From Agrobacterium vitis (GTDB taxonomy: Bacteria; Pseudomonadota; Alphaproteobacteria; Rhizobiales; Rhizobiaceae): DNA of 64,000 nucleotides. The position numbers were made by a program, and so were the translations under genes. Positions 18,456-25,714 of this stretch are shown in pieces (the first letter of the stretch is position 1; the number at the start of each line of letters is the position of its first letter). The notes beneath the pieces are model-generated. The model searched no databases and was not told where the DNA came from. It saw only the letters and a program-made list of their open reading frames with translations. Location: positions 868,001 through 932,000 of the forward strand of contig NZ_CP146242.1 of the NCBI RefSeq assembly GCF_037039395.1, written 5' to 3'.

Positions 18456-19259
18456 TCAGATCGTCTTGATGTCCAGTCGTGGATAGGCCCCTCGGCCATT
18501 GTTGAGCGCATCGACCTGCGGCAGGAAGGCATGGCCTTCAGGCCCATGCATGATCAGCGGGCTGCGGAAGGTGAGCCGGGCGCGCGAGCCTTTAATCGCC
18601 GTCAGCAGCAGGCGGATAGCACTTTCGCCCTCCCTTGGATGGATAAGGGTGATCTCGATGCCGCCAAAGCGTTTGCCGCAGGCGGCGATGATCTCGGCCA
18701 CCGATTGCGGCCGGGCGATCAGCGACAATTGCCCGCCCGGTTTCATGATCGCACCAGCGGTGCGCAGCCAGCGTTCAAACAGATCCCCGTCCATGGCATG
18801 CGCCTCGGCCTTCAGACTGTCAGGCGTCATACGATCGCGCCCGTCATTGAAGGGCGGGTTCATGATCACATGATCGAAAGCATCATCCGACAATCCTGCC
18901 GCCCGGCGCGCCCGCCCCGTCAGCGTCACATCCGCCGCGATCAGTTGAACCCGCCCGGCCAGATGGGCATTCTCGGCCAGGTCGAGGGTTTTGTGCGCAT
19001 AGGACAACATGTCAGGGGAGCGCTCGACCAGCGTCACCTTGGCCGTCGGCAGACGCGAGGCGACGGCCAGGCCCGCGCCACCGGCGCCAGCCCCCAGATC
19101 TGCGACAGCACCTCCATCCCCCACCAGCGCCGCCAGGAGCATGGCGTCCATGCCGGCGCGATGACCGCGCCCCTTTGGTTGCACGAGGAAAAAGCCGCCG
19201 CGATGGAAGGCATCGACGGTTTCGTAGATGATATCGGAGACTGTCCCTTCAAACGCCAT
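18456..19259 (-). CDS. tRNA1(Val) A37 N6-methyltransferase-like protein
   Basis: A 267-residue class I SAM-dependent methyltransferase. The cofactor motif is VADLGAGAGGAGLAVASRL, followed by VTLVERSPDM and the adenine-N6 methyltransferase signature HVIMNPPFNDG (NPPF). The C-terminal part contains GGQLSLIARPQSVAEIIAAC. This pattern matches the TrmN6/YfiC group that methylates A37 of tRNA. The ATG at 19259 is used because it starts MAFEGTVSDIIYETVDAF. It starts 16 bases after the DUF2007 stop codon, indicating an operon. Confidence 0.85.
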   Translation of the reverse strand: MAFEGTVSDIIYETVDAFHRGGFFLVQPKGRGHRAGMDAMLLAALVGDGGAVADLGAGAGGAGLAVASRLPTAKVTLVERSPDMLSYAHKTLDLAENAHLAGRVQLIAADVTLTGRARRAAGLSDDAFDHVIMNPPFNDGRDRMTPDSLKAEAHAMDGDLFERWLRTAGAIMKPGGQLSLIARPQSVAEIIAACGKRFGGIEITLIHPREGESAIRLLLTAIKGSRARLTFRSPLIMHGPEGHAFLPQVDALNNGRGAYPRLDIKTI

Positions 19260-19275
19260 GGCCTTTATCTCTTGA

Positions 19276-19506
19276 TTATGCCGCGCCGTCGCGCAATTCC
19301 GCGCCAAGACCGGCATCGATCAGGATGCGCCGCGCTTCATCCGCCCGGCTCGGCTCAACCAGAAAACGGCGCGGCAAAAGGCCGAGCGATCCTTCCAGAA
19401 TGCTCATCGACTGGTCGGCGATCAGGCTCTCGATACCGGCATCCTTCATCAGGCTCTGGGCAAAGGACAGTAAAACGGCGTCATTGGTGCGAATGAGTTC
19501 ATGCAT
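19276..19506 (-). CDS. DUF2007 family protein
   Basis: A 76-residue protein: MHELIRTNDAVLLSFAQSLM, then KDAGIESLIADQ and PRRFLVEPSRADEARRILIDAG. This is the ferredoxin-like DUF2007 fold, thought to be a small regulatory or signal-transducing domain (PII-like), with no proven role. It is the first gene of a two-gene unit with the methyltransferase. The open frame extends much further upstream to 19761, across the promoter region of the divergent gene, but that extension encodes low-complexity sequence and is rejected. Confidence 0.85.
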   Translation of the reverse strand: MHELIRTNDAVLLSFAQSLMKDAGIESLIADQSMSILEGSLGLLPRRFLVEPSRADEARRILIDAGLGAELRDGAA

Positions 19507-19684
19507 GCGATGATTAGTCCTATCAAATCTGCGGGATAGCGAAATTCCGCTCTTGCCGGGCCGCCAACGGCTTTTTATGTTCGTTTCAGCATTATGTCTC
19601 GATTTTTTGCGCAAACACCGCTTGATGACGCGACAGTCAGGCAAAAAAACCGTAAGTTGGGTCGAAGCGATGATAATTGTCCGA

Positions 19685-19729
19685 TCCGGTTGGGCCAAAT
19701 CCGGTTGGGCTAGGCCCGGTTGGGATTGA
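19685..19729. repeat. Three 15-bp direct repeats at a promoter
   Basis: TCCGGTTGGG starts at 19685 and 19700, and CCCGGTTGGG at 19715, giving an exact 15-bp period. The last copy runs into the -35 box of the promoter at 19726-19754. The repeats are also placed upstream of the divergent DUF2007 unit, so they could serve either direction. Confidence 0.75.
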
Positions 19730-19754
19730 GATGACATTGAGCCTTGGATATAAG
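19726..19754 (+). promoter_or_regulatory. Sigma70-like promoter of the polyprenyl diphosphate synthase gene
   Basis: TTGAGA (19726-19731), a 17-base spacer, and TATAAG (19749-19754). The expected transcript would start near 19762 and carry a leader with the perfect hairpin CTTGTGG/CCACAAG (19768-19790) before the AGGAG ribosome site at 19819. Confidence 0.55.
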
Positions 19755-19832
19755 GGACCAACGCGGTCTTGTGGTGTGATAATCCACAAGGCGTCGCAGT
19801 CCTGATACAGGAATAAACAGGAGTCCGGACAG

Positions 19833-20849
19833 TTGGGCGCAGTGATACCGCTTGGTGACAAGAAAAACAAACAGGCCTCGGTGCAACCTCTGGTGGACCT
19901 GACCCGCAACGGCATGGAGCGGGTCAATCAACTGATCCTGTCCAAGGCAGGCTCCGATGTCCAGATGATTCCGGAAGTCGCCAATCACCTGATTTCCTCC
20001 GGTGGCAAGCGCCTGCGGCCGATGCTGACGCTGGCCTCTGCCGCGATGTTCGGCTATGAGGGCGAAGGCCATATCAAGCTCGCCACCAGCGTCGAATTCA
20101 TGCACACCGCCACCCTGCTGCATGACGACGTGGTCGATGAGAGTGATCTGAGACGCGGCAAATCCACCGCCCGGATGATCTGGGGCAACCAGGCCAGCGT
20201 GTTGGTCGGCGATTTCCTGCTTGGCCAGGCCTTCCGGATGATGGTCGAGGTCGGCTCGCTGGAAGCACTGGATGTGCTGTCGACGGCAGCCTCGGTGATT
20301 GCCGAGGGCGAAGTGCTTCAGCTTTCTGTCGCCAAGAACATGGAAACCACCGAGGACGATTACCAGTCCGTCATTCGTGCGAAGACTGCGGCGCTGTTTG
20401 CCGCTGCTGCCGAAGTCGGTCCTATCGTGGCCGGAACGGACAAGGGCGCACGCAATGCGCTGAAATCCTACGGCATGAATTTGGGCCTGGCCTTCCAGCT
20501 GGTCGATGACGCCCTGGATTATGGCGGCAAGGTCGCCGATCTCGGCAAGAATACCGGTGACGATTTCCGCGAGGGCAAGATCACCCTGCCGGTCATTCTC
20601 GCCTACCGACGCGGCAACGAGACCGAGCGGGGCTTCTGGCGCGAAGCGCTCGAAGGCGGCAGGCATGACGATGCCAATCTGGAAAAGGCCATGGGGCTGA
20701 TTACCAAGTATAACGGTCTTTCCGATACGGTGGCGCGGGCCATTCACTATGGCGACGTGGCGCGCGATGCCCTGGCGCCGGTGCCTGACGGCGTCTGGAA
20801 AGATGCCCTGATGGACGTGATCGATTTCTGCATCGAACGGGTCAGCTAG
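19833..20849 (+). CDS. ispB: Polyprenyl (octa/decaprenyl) diphosphate synthase
   Basis: A 338-residue trans-prenyltransferase that builds the ubiquinone side chain from IPP. The first Asp-rich motif is LLHDDVVDESDLRRG and the second is QLVDDALDYGG; GGKRLRPMLTLASAAM and GDFLLGQAF are also typical. The small residues before the first Asp motif fit a long-chain product; in rhizobia this is usually decaprenyl (Q10), an inference here. The start is a TTG at 19833 with AGGAG at the right distance. It is monocistronic with its own promoter. Confidence 0.93.
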   Translation: MGAVIPLGDKKNKQASVQPLVDLTRNGMERVNQLILSKAGSDVQMIPEVANHLISSGGKRLRPMLTLASAAMFGYEGEGHIKLATSVEFMHTATLLHDDVVDESDLRRGKSTARMIWGNQASVLVGDFLLGQAFRMMVEVGSLEALDVLSTAASVIAEGEVLQLSVAKNMETTEDDYQSVIRAKTAALFAAAAEVGPIVAGTDKGARNALKSYGMNLGLAFQLVDDALDYGGKVADLGKNTGDDFREGKITLPVILAYRRGNETERGFWREALEGGRHDDANLEKAMGLITKYNGLSDTVARAIHYGDVARDALAPVPDGVWKDALMDVIDFCIERVS

Positions 20850-20974
20850 ACCATTTCCAGCCAAACCAGGTCGCGGTCTGGCGTCTGGCATGCTTGAAAG
20901 AGGGCAACAAAGCGTTTCGGTGCAATACCGAAATCCTCGAATATTCACCCTGCAAATGCTGGGGCCAGTTTCGC

Positions 20975-21055
20975 TTGCAAACTTCTCGCCCTTTTGAAAT
21001 CTGGCACTTGTAAACTCTGACCCTTTTAAACTCTGACTCTTGTCAACTCCGGGAG
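20975..21055. repeat. Degenerate 16-bp tandem array
   Basis: Five successive units of about 16 bases begin TTGCAAAC, TTTTGAAA, TTGTAAAC, TTTTAAAC and TTGTCAAC, followed by TCTGACCC-like ends. The clearest pair is at 21008-21039 (TTGTAAACTCTGACCC, TTTTAAACTCTGACTC). It sits in the 446-base gap between ispB and the TPR gene, where no convincing gene is seen. Confidence 0.6.
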
Positions 21056-21215
21056 GTTTTTATGTCACTTACGCAAAAAAGCCATTCTGTTGCCATCACA
21101 TTGACTGGTCACGTGGGGGCAAGGCTCTTACATATATGTTTCGGCATATCGTGCTCCGGTTTGAGCGAACCGGTTTGGCGGCAGCGCTTTGCTTCGCCGT
21201 CAGGTCTTTAATTTT

Positions 21216-21285
21216 CCGATCCGGCCAAAATGGCCGGTGATTCTGGTTGCCCGATCCGGTCGAATGACCGGTGATCTTGGTTGAA
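21216..21285. repeat. Two tandem 35-bp hairpins before the TPR gene
   Basis: Unit 1 (21216-21250) starts CCGATCCGGCCAAAATGGCC and unit 2 (21251-21285) starts CCGATCCGGTCGAATGACC; both end with GGTGAT(T/C)(C/T)TGGTTG. Each folds as a stem: CCGGCCA/TGGCCGG in the first and CCGGTC/GACCGG in the second. The stem difference is compensated on both arms. Unit 2 ends 10 bases before the TPR start codon. Confidence 0.75.
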
Positions 21286-21295
21286 AGGCTTCTTC

Positions 21296-23161
21296 ATGCG
21301 GCAGATCTTTGCCAAACGCTTCCTCTCGGGCACAGCGCTCCTGCTTCTGGTGTCCTTCAGCGGGGGCGTTCTCCCGTCCTTCCTGGGTTCCCCAGTGGCG
21401 ATGGCGGCAGAAACGGCAAAACAGGAGGTCGACGGCTTCGATCTCGATGAGGTCGATACGCTGTCCGGCGCGTATCTTGCGGCCCGCACGGCCAATACCG
21501 ACCGCGATTTCGCCACCGCCGTGACCCTCTACGAGAAGGCGCTGCGTTTCGAACCGCAGGACCTGGAAATCCGCGAAAGCCTGATGCTGTCGCTTCTGAT
21601 GGCTGGCCGCTTCGAGGAAGGCGCGAAATATGCCAACGAGCTGCGCAAGGATCAGGCCGTTGAGCGCATTACCGCCATTGTCCGCGGTCTTGAGGCTATC
21701 AAAGGCAAGAAATACCGCACCGCGGAAAAAATCCTTGCTTATAAAGGGCCGAACGATCTCGACCGGCTGACCAATGCGCTTCTGACCGCCTGGGCGAAAA
21801 TGGGCGCCGGGCGTGGCAAGGAAGCCCTTGCCGATCTCGACAAGATGAAAGGCCCGGACTGGTACGGTATTTTCAAGAATTACAATGCTGGCGTGATGGC
21901 TGCCGCCATTGGCGACGAGACCAAGGCCCGCAGCTATCTGAGCGGCGTTATCACCGACCGCGAGGGCGGCGCGACTGCACCCGACACGTTCCTGCGTGCG
22001 GTCATGGCCCTGGCAACGCTGGAAGCCAAGACCGGCAACAAGCAGAAGGCACTCGATGCGCTGGCGGCCGGCGACGAAGTGTTGAACAATTATCCGCCCT
22101 TCAAGGCGATGCGCGAGCGGATCGAAAAGGGCGAGGTTCCCAAGCCGCAGGTGGCCACTGCCGATGAAGGGGCAGCTTCGGTGCTGTTTTCAATCGGCGG
22201 CGCTCTGAACCGCCAGGGAACCCAGGACACGGTGGCGCTCTATCTGCAATTGTCGCGGGCGCTCGATCCTGACAGTGCCGATACGCTGATCATGCTGGGT
22301 GGCATTGCCGAGGGCAACAAGCAGACGGATCTGGCCATTTCCTTATACAAGCAGGTGCCCGCCGAATCGCCGATGCGGCGGATTTCCGAAATGCAGCTGG
22401 GTCTGGCGCTGGCCGAAACCGGCAAGGTCGAGGAATCCAAGGCCCATCTGAAATCGCTGATCGCCTCCGATCCCCAGGATATTCGCTCCTATCTGGCCTA
22501 TGGCAGCGTGCTGTCGGATGCCAAGGACTACACCGAGATGGCCGCCAATTACGACAAGGCGGCGGAAATTCTTGGTTCCGCCCCCGGAAAGAACCAGTGG
22601 CCGGTATTTTTCCAGCGCGGCATTGCCTATGAACGCCTGAAGAAATGGGACCAGGCCGAGCCGAACTTCCGCAAGGCGCTGGAGCTCAACCCCCAGCAGC
22701 CGCAGGTTCTCAACTATCTCGGCTATTCCTGGGTGGATATGAACCGCAATCTCCAGGAGGGCCTGGAGATGATCAAAAAAGCCGTCGAGCTGAAGCCTGA
22801 TGATGGCTATATCGTCGATTCGCTCGGCTGGGCCTATTATCGGCTGGGCCGATATGACGAGGCGGTCGAGGAATTGGAGCGCGCCGTGCAGTTGAAGGCC
22901 GGTGATGCGACCATCAACGACCATCTGGGCGATGCCTATTGGCGGGTTGGCCGCAAGCTGGAAGCCACGTTCCAGTGGCGTCAGGTCCTGGCGTTTAAGC
23001 CGGAACCGGAACTGATCGCCACGGTGCAGGAAAAGCTGGAAAAGGGACTGCCAGACCTGCCTGCCGGACCGGGTGCAGCCGAAGTCACGCCGCCAGTCAC
23101 CCCGGCGCCCGCACCCACACCCACACCGCAGACGCCAGATCAACCTGAAAAGAAATCCTAG
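21296..23161 (+). CDS. Exported tetratricopeptide repeat protein
   Basis: A 621-residue protein with an N-terminal signal sequence (KRFLSGTALLLLVSFSGGVL, then AMAA) and many TPR units through its length. The clearest are near the C-terminus: FQRGIAYERLKKWDQAEPNF, ALELNPQQPQVLNYLGYSW, AVELKPDDGYIVDSLGWAYY and AVQLKAGDATINDHLGDAYW. The last 35 residues are Pro/Thr-rich (PVTPAPAPTPTPQTP) and probably disordered. Such proteins act as periplasmic or outer-membrane-associated scaffolds; the partner is unknown. The ATG at 21296 follows AAAGG; a TTG at 21281 is less likely. The stop codon TAG lies inside the first arm of the hairpin at 23158. Confidence 0.88.
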   Translation: MRQIFAKRFLSGTALLLLVSFSGGVLPSFLGSPVAMAAETAKQEVDGFDLDEVDTLSGAYLAARTANTDRDFATAVTLYEKALRFEPQDLEIRESLMLSLLMAGRFEEGAKYANELRKDQAVERITAIVRGLEAIKGKKYRTAEKILAYKGPNDLDRLTNALLTAWAKMGAGRGKEALADLDKMKGPDWYGIFKNYNAGVMAAAIGDETKARSYLSGVITDREGGATAPDTFLRAVMALATLEAKTGNKQKALDALAAGDEVLNNYPPFKAMRERIEKGEVPKPQVATADEGAASVLFSIGGALNRQGTQDTVALYLQLSRALDPDSADTLIMLGGIAEGNKQTDLAISLYKQVPAESPMRRISEMQLGLALAETGKVEESKAHLKSLIASDPQDIRSYLAYGSVLSDAKDYTEMAANYDKAAEILGSAPGKNQWPVFFQRGIAYERLKKWDQAEPNFRKALELNPQQPQVLNYLGYSWVDMNRNLQEGLEMIKKAVELKPDDGYIVDSLGWAYYRLGRYDEAVEELERAVQLKAGDATINDHLGDAYWRVGRKLEATFQWRQVLAFKPEPELIATVQEKLEKGLPDLPAGPGAAEVTPPVTPAPAPTPTPQTPDQPEKKS

Positions 23162-23236
23162 TGGAATGAATTTGACATTTGATACCCCCTTGCGGCACCC
23201 TCGAGGATCAAATGTCAAATTCTTAAATTCCACTAG
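23158..23236. repeat. Long CTAGTGG hairpin 1
   Basis: Arms CTAGTGGAAT...GAATTTGACATTTGAT and ATCAAATGTCAAATTC...ATTCCACTAG form a stem of about 25 bp around a loop containing TTGCGGCACCCTCGAGG. It starts at the TPR stop codon and probably works as a terminator or mRNA-stabilising structure. Confidence 0.85.
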
Positions 23237-23249
23237 AAACAGAGACTTA

Positions 23250-23326
23250 CTAGTGGTCCTGAAGATTCCGACATTTGCTCTCGAGGGTGCTGCAAACGCA
23301 TGCAAATGTCGGAATCGGACCACTAG
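23250..23326. repeat. Long CTAGTGG hairpin 2, inverted relative to hairpin 1
   Basis: Arms CTAGTGGTCC...GATTCCGACATTTGC and GCAAATGTCGGAATCGGACCACTAG form a long stem. The loop is close to the reverse complement of the loop of hairpin 1 (CTCGAGGGTGCTGCAAA), and the outer CTAGTGG and inner GACATTTG are shared, so the two are inverted members of one family with different, self-compensating stem middles. Confidence 0.85.
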
Positions 23327-23373
23327 GCATCGTCGATGCCTTGGTTTTCAAACAGGGCGAGGCAGGAACCCGA

Positions 23374-24246
23374 ATGACGGTATTTCGTGAAATTGCAGCG
23401 GCAAAGATCAATCTTGCCCTGCATGTCACGGGCAGACGGGATGATGGCTACCACCTTCTCGATACGCTCGTGACATTTGCCGAACATGGCGACGTGATCA
23501 CCGTTGAAACGGCCCGACAGGACGAATTCACCCTGTCGGGGCGCTTCGCAGGCCCGCTTCAGTCGGAAGATCCGGCTGGAAACCTGGTTATCCGGGCGCG
23601 GGATCTGTTGCGGACAGCCACTCTGGCCAAGGGCCTGCCCGCTCCGCCCGTTGCCATCGCCCTTCAGAAAAATCTGCCGATTGCGTCCGGCATCGGTGGC
23701 GGTTCAGCCGATGCCGCAGCCACGCTGAGGGCTTTACAGCAGCTATGGGACAGCCATCTTGAGCCAGCCGCCCTGGAGGATCTGGCCCTAAAGCTGGGAG
23801 CGGATGTGCCGATGTGCCTTGCAAGCACATCATTACGCGCCACGGGAATTGGCGAGGAATTGACACGCCTTCCGACCTTGCCACGCTTCGGCATCCTGCT
23901 CGCCAATCCGTTGCAGGCAGTGTCGACACCGGCAATCTTCAAGGCGATGACCCGACGCGACAACCCGGCGATTGACCCGCTGCCAACTCTAGCGGAGCAA
24001 GACCCGTGGACAGAAACGCTCCGCCGACTGCGCAATGATCTGCAACCCGCAGCCGAGACCTTGTGCCCGCACATTGCCGAGCTTTCCCGGATGATTGAGG
24101 CGACCGGCGCGCTTGTCACCCGGATGTCCGGCTCCGGCGCCACCTGTTTCGGCCTTTATCCCACCTATGAAGCCGCAGCCGCTGCTGAAAAACTGCTTCT
24201 CACGGAGCGGCCTGATTGGTATTTTCAAGCGAGCCAGACTCTATAA
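23374..24246 (+). CDS. ispE: 4-diphosphocytidyl-2-C-methyl-D-erythritol kinase
   Basis: A 290-residue GHMP kinase of the MEP isoprenoid pathway, phosphorylating CDP-methylerythritol. It starts MTVFREIAAAKINLALHVTG, the conserved opening, followed by RDDGYHLLDTLVTFAEHGD, the ATP-binding glycine loop LPIASGIGGGSADAAATLRAL and the C-terminal MSGSGATCFGLYP. The ATG at 23374 has AGGA upstream; the frame opens earlier inside hairpin 2. It supplies precursor for the polyprenyl synthase encoded at 19833. Confidence 0.96.
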   Translation: MTVFREIAAAKINLALHVTGRRDDGYHLLDTLVTFAEHGDVITVETARQDEFTLSGRFAGPLQSEDPAGNLVIRARDLLRTATLAKGLPAPPVAIALQKNLPIASGIGGGSADAAATLRALQQLWDSHLEPAALEDLALKLGADVPMCLASTSLRATGIGEELTRLPTLPRFGILLANPLQAVSTPAIFKAMTRRDNPAIDPLPTLAEQDPWTETLRRLRNDLQPAAETLCPHIAELSRMIEATGALVTRMSGSGATCFGLYPTYEAAAAAEKLLLTERPDWYFQASQTL

Positions 24247-24296
24247 ACTATCGCGTGGTTCGGGATTGACCGGACATGCTGTATCGGAGACCCGTC

Positions 24297-24845
24297 ATGC
24301 CCGGACTGGACGAAACACGCACTTTTATTCCCCTCGGCTTCGCCGTTCTAACGGTGTCGGACAGCAGGACATTGACCGACGACCGCTCCGGCGATGTGCT
24401 GGTCGAGCGGATCGAAACGGCCGGGCATCAGCTCATCGACCGCGCCATTGTCACCGACGATGCCGACCGGATCGCCAACCAGGTGCGCGCCTGGAGCCAA
24501 TCGCAGGATGTCGATGTGATCATCACCACCGGTGGCACCGGCTTTACCGGTCGGGATGTGACGCCGGAAGCGGTGGAGCCGCTGTTCGACAAACGGATGG
24601 ACGGATTTTCCGCCGTGTTTCACCGGATTTCCTACGATAAGATCGGCACCTCGACCATCCAGTCGCGCGCAACAGCCGGGCTTGCCAATGGCACCTTCGT
24701 TTTCGTCCTGCCCGGCTCTCCCGGCGCCTGCAAGGACGGCTGGGACGGCATTCTCGCGCAACAGCTGGACTATCGCTACCGGCCCTGTAATTTCGTGGAG
24801 ATCATGCCACGGCTGGCCGAGCATCTGAAGCGGGACAAGGCGTAA
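24297..24845 (+). CDS. moaB: Molybdenum cofactor biosynthesis protein B
   Basis: A 182-residue MoaB/MogA-type protein. It has FAVLTVSDSRTLTDDRSGD, then VDVIITTGGTGFTGRDVTPEA and RISYDKIGTSTIQSRATAGL, with FVFVLPGSPGACKDGWD, matching the molybdopterin-binding fold that adenylylates molybdopterin before Mo insertion. The ATG at 24297 is preceded by GGAG. It follows ispE by 50 bases, but no functional link is clear. Confidence 0.93.
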   Translation: MPGLDETRTFIPLGFAVLTVSDSRTLTDDRSGDVLVERIETAGHQLIDRAIVTDDADRIANQVRAWSQSQDVDVIITTGGTGFTGRDVTPEAVEPLFDKRMDGFSAVFHRISYDKIGTSTIQSRATAGLANGTFVFVLPGSPGACKDGWDGILAQQLDYRYRPCNFVEIMPRLAEHLKRDKA

Positions 24846-24857
24846 AACGACACGTTG

Positions 24858-24885
24858 GCTGGGCCAATATGGCAGTAGGCCCAGC
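24858..24885. terminator. Hairpin between convergent moaB and glycosyltransferase genes
   Basis: Perfect 8-bp arms GCTGGGCC / GGCCCAGC with a 12-base loop, 12 bases past the moaB stop. No T-run follows on either side, so it may be a Rho-assisted end or an mRNA 3' stabiliser. Confidence 0.4.
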
Positions 24886-24922
24886 AGCACTATCTAAGCC
24901 GCAGTGACTTAAGCTGGTAATG

Positions 24923-25444
24923 TTAAGCTCGTGCCTGACGGACCGCCCAGGCAGGCACCATTTCACTCGACAGCGCCCGGCCCCTCAGGCCCACGACCAG
25001 ATCGGCCAGCTTCATGCCCGTCTTGACCAGGGATTGAGCCTGGCTCTTTCGCAGCAGAAATCCATGTTCCAACGGCGGACCGCGTCGGGTGAAGCGTCGG
25101 AAAAACGGACGTTTATGGTGTCGTGACGGTGAAAATCGGGCCGGCGCGCTGTTCAGCGCCACATATTCCGCCACTTCCTCGATCCATCCTGAAGACGGTC
25201 GAGCGCCTGGCTCGACCAGCAGCAACCATTCGCCCCTGGCTGCCGCAACCACGTCTCGCAAATCCCAGATCATGTGAAATCGGCAGCCCGCCGCATCGGC
25301 CAACCGCGACGTCCCATCGCTGGACCCGTGATCCAGAACAACCACGTCACAAATAATCCCCTCCACCGCCCCGGCGACAAGGGTGGTCAAGGTTTGCGCC
25401 AATTCGCTTTCCTGATCGCGGCATTCGATAATAACAGTCAACAT
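24923..25444 (-). CDS. Glycosyltransferase family 2-like protein, short
   Basis: A 173-residue protein with a GT-A type beginning: MLTVIIECRDQESELAQTL, CDVVVLDHGSSDGTSRLADAAG and GEWLLLVEPGARPSSGWIEEV. The usual metal-binding DXD after the third strand reads EPG here, so catalysis is uncertain. The C-terminal third is basic (RHHKRPFFRRFTRRG). It is shorter than normal GT2 enzymes and may be a degenerate or regulatory relative. It converges on moaB. The 270 bases upstream (25445-25714) are A+T-rich with no gene. Confidence 0.7.
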   Translation of the reverse strand: MLTVIIECRDQESELAQTLTTLVAGAVEGIICDVVVLDHGSSDGTSRLADAAGCRFHMIWDLRDVVAAARGEWLLLVEPGARPSSGWIEEVAEYVALNSAPARFSPSRHHKRPFFRRFTRRGPPLEHGFLLRKSQAQSLVKTGMKLADLVVGLRGRALSSEMVPAWAVRQARA

Positions 25445-25714
25445 CCGTTACTCATACCGCAATGCATCATGCTTTACCACGGGTGAACCGTGCTTGACCG
25501 GAATTTGATCGAGGACGGATCGGCAAGTGGATAGAGCCGGACATGCTGTTTTTTACTTCTTATTGCGACTATTGAATATATTTTTTGGTGTATTTGTGAT
25601 TTTATACAATCTTCGATTACGCTTTCAAGATCGATATTTTGTTCTTGCATTGTTCTCGTTTTAGCGTTAGTTCTAAGCTCATGAAAGGGCCGGTTGGCCC
25701 GTCAGGAGTTCCAA

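Noticed and set aside
19710..20948. A 412-codon minus-strand frame opposite the polyprenyl synthase gene
   Set aside because: No motifs; the plus-strand frame has both Asp-rich motifs.
21040..21240. Small plus-strand frame of 66 codons upstream of the TPR gene
   Set aside because: It begins in the tandem array, ends in a hairpin unit, and has no conserved features.
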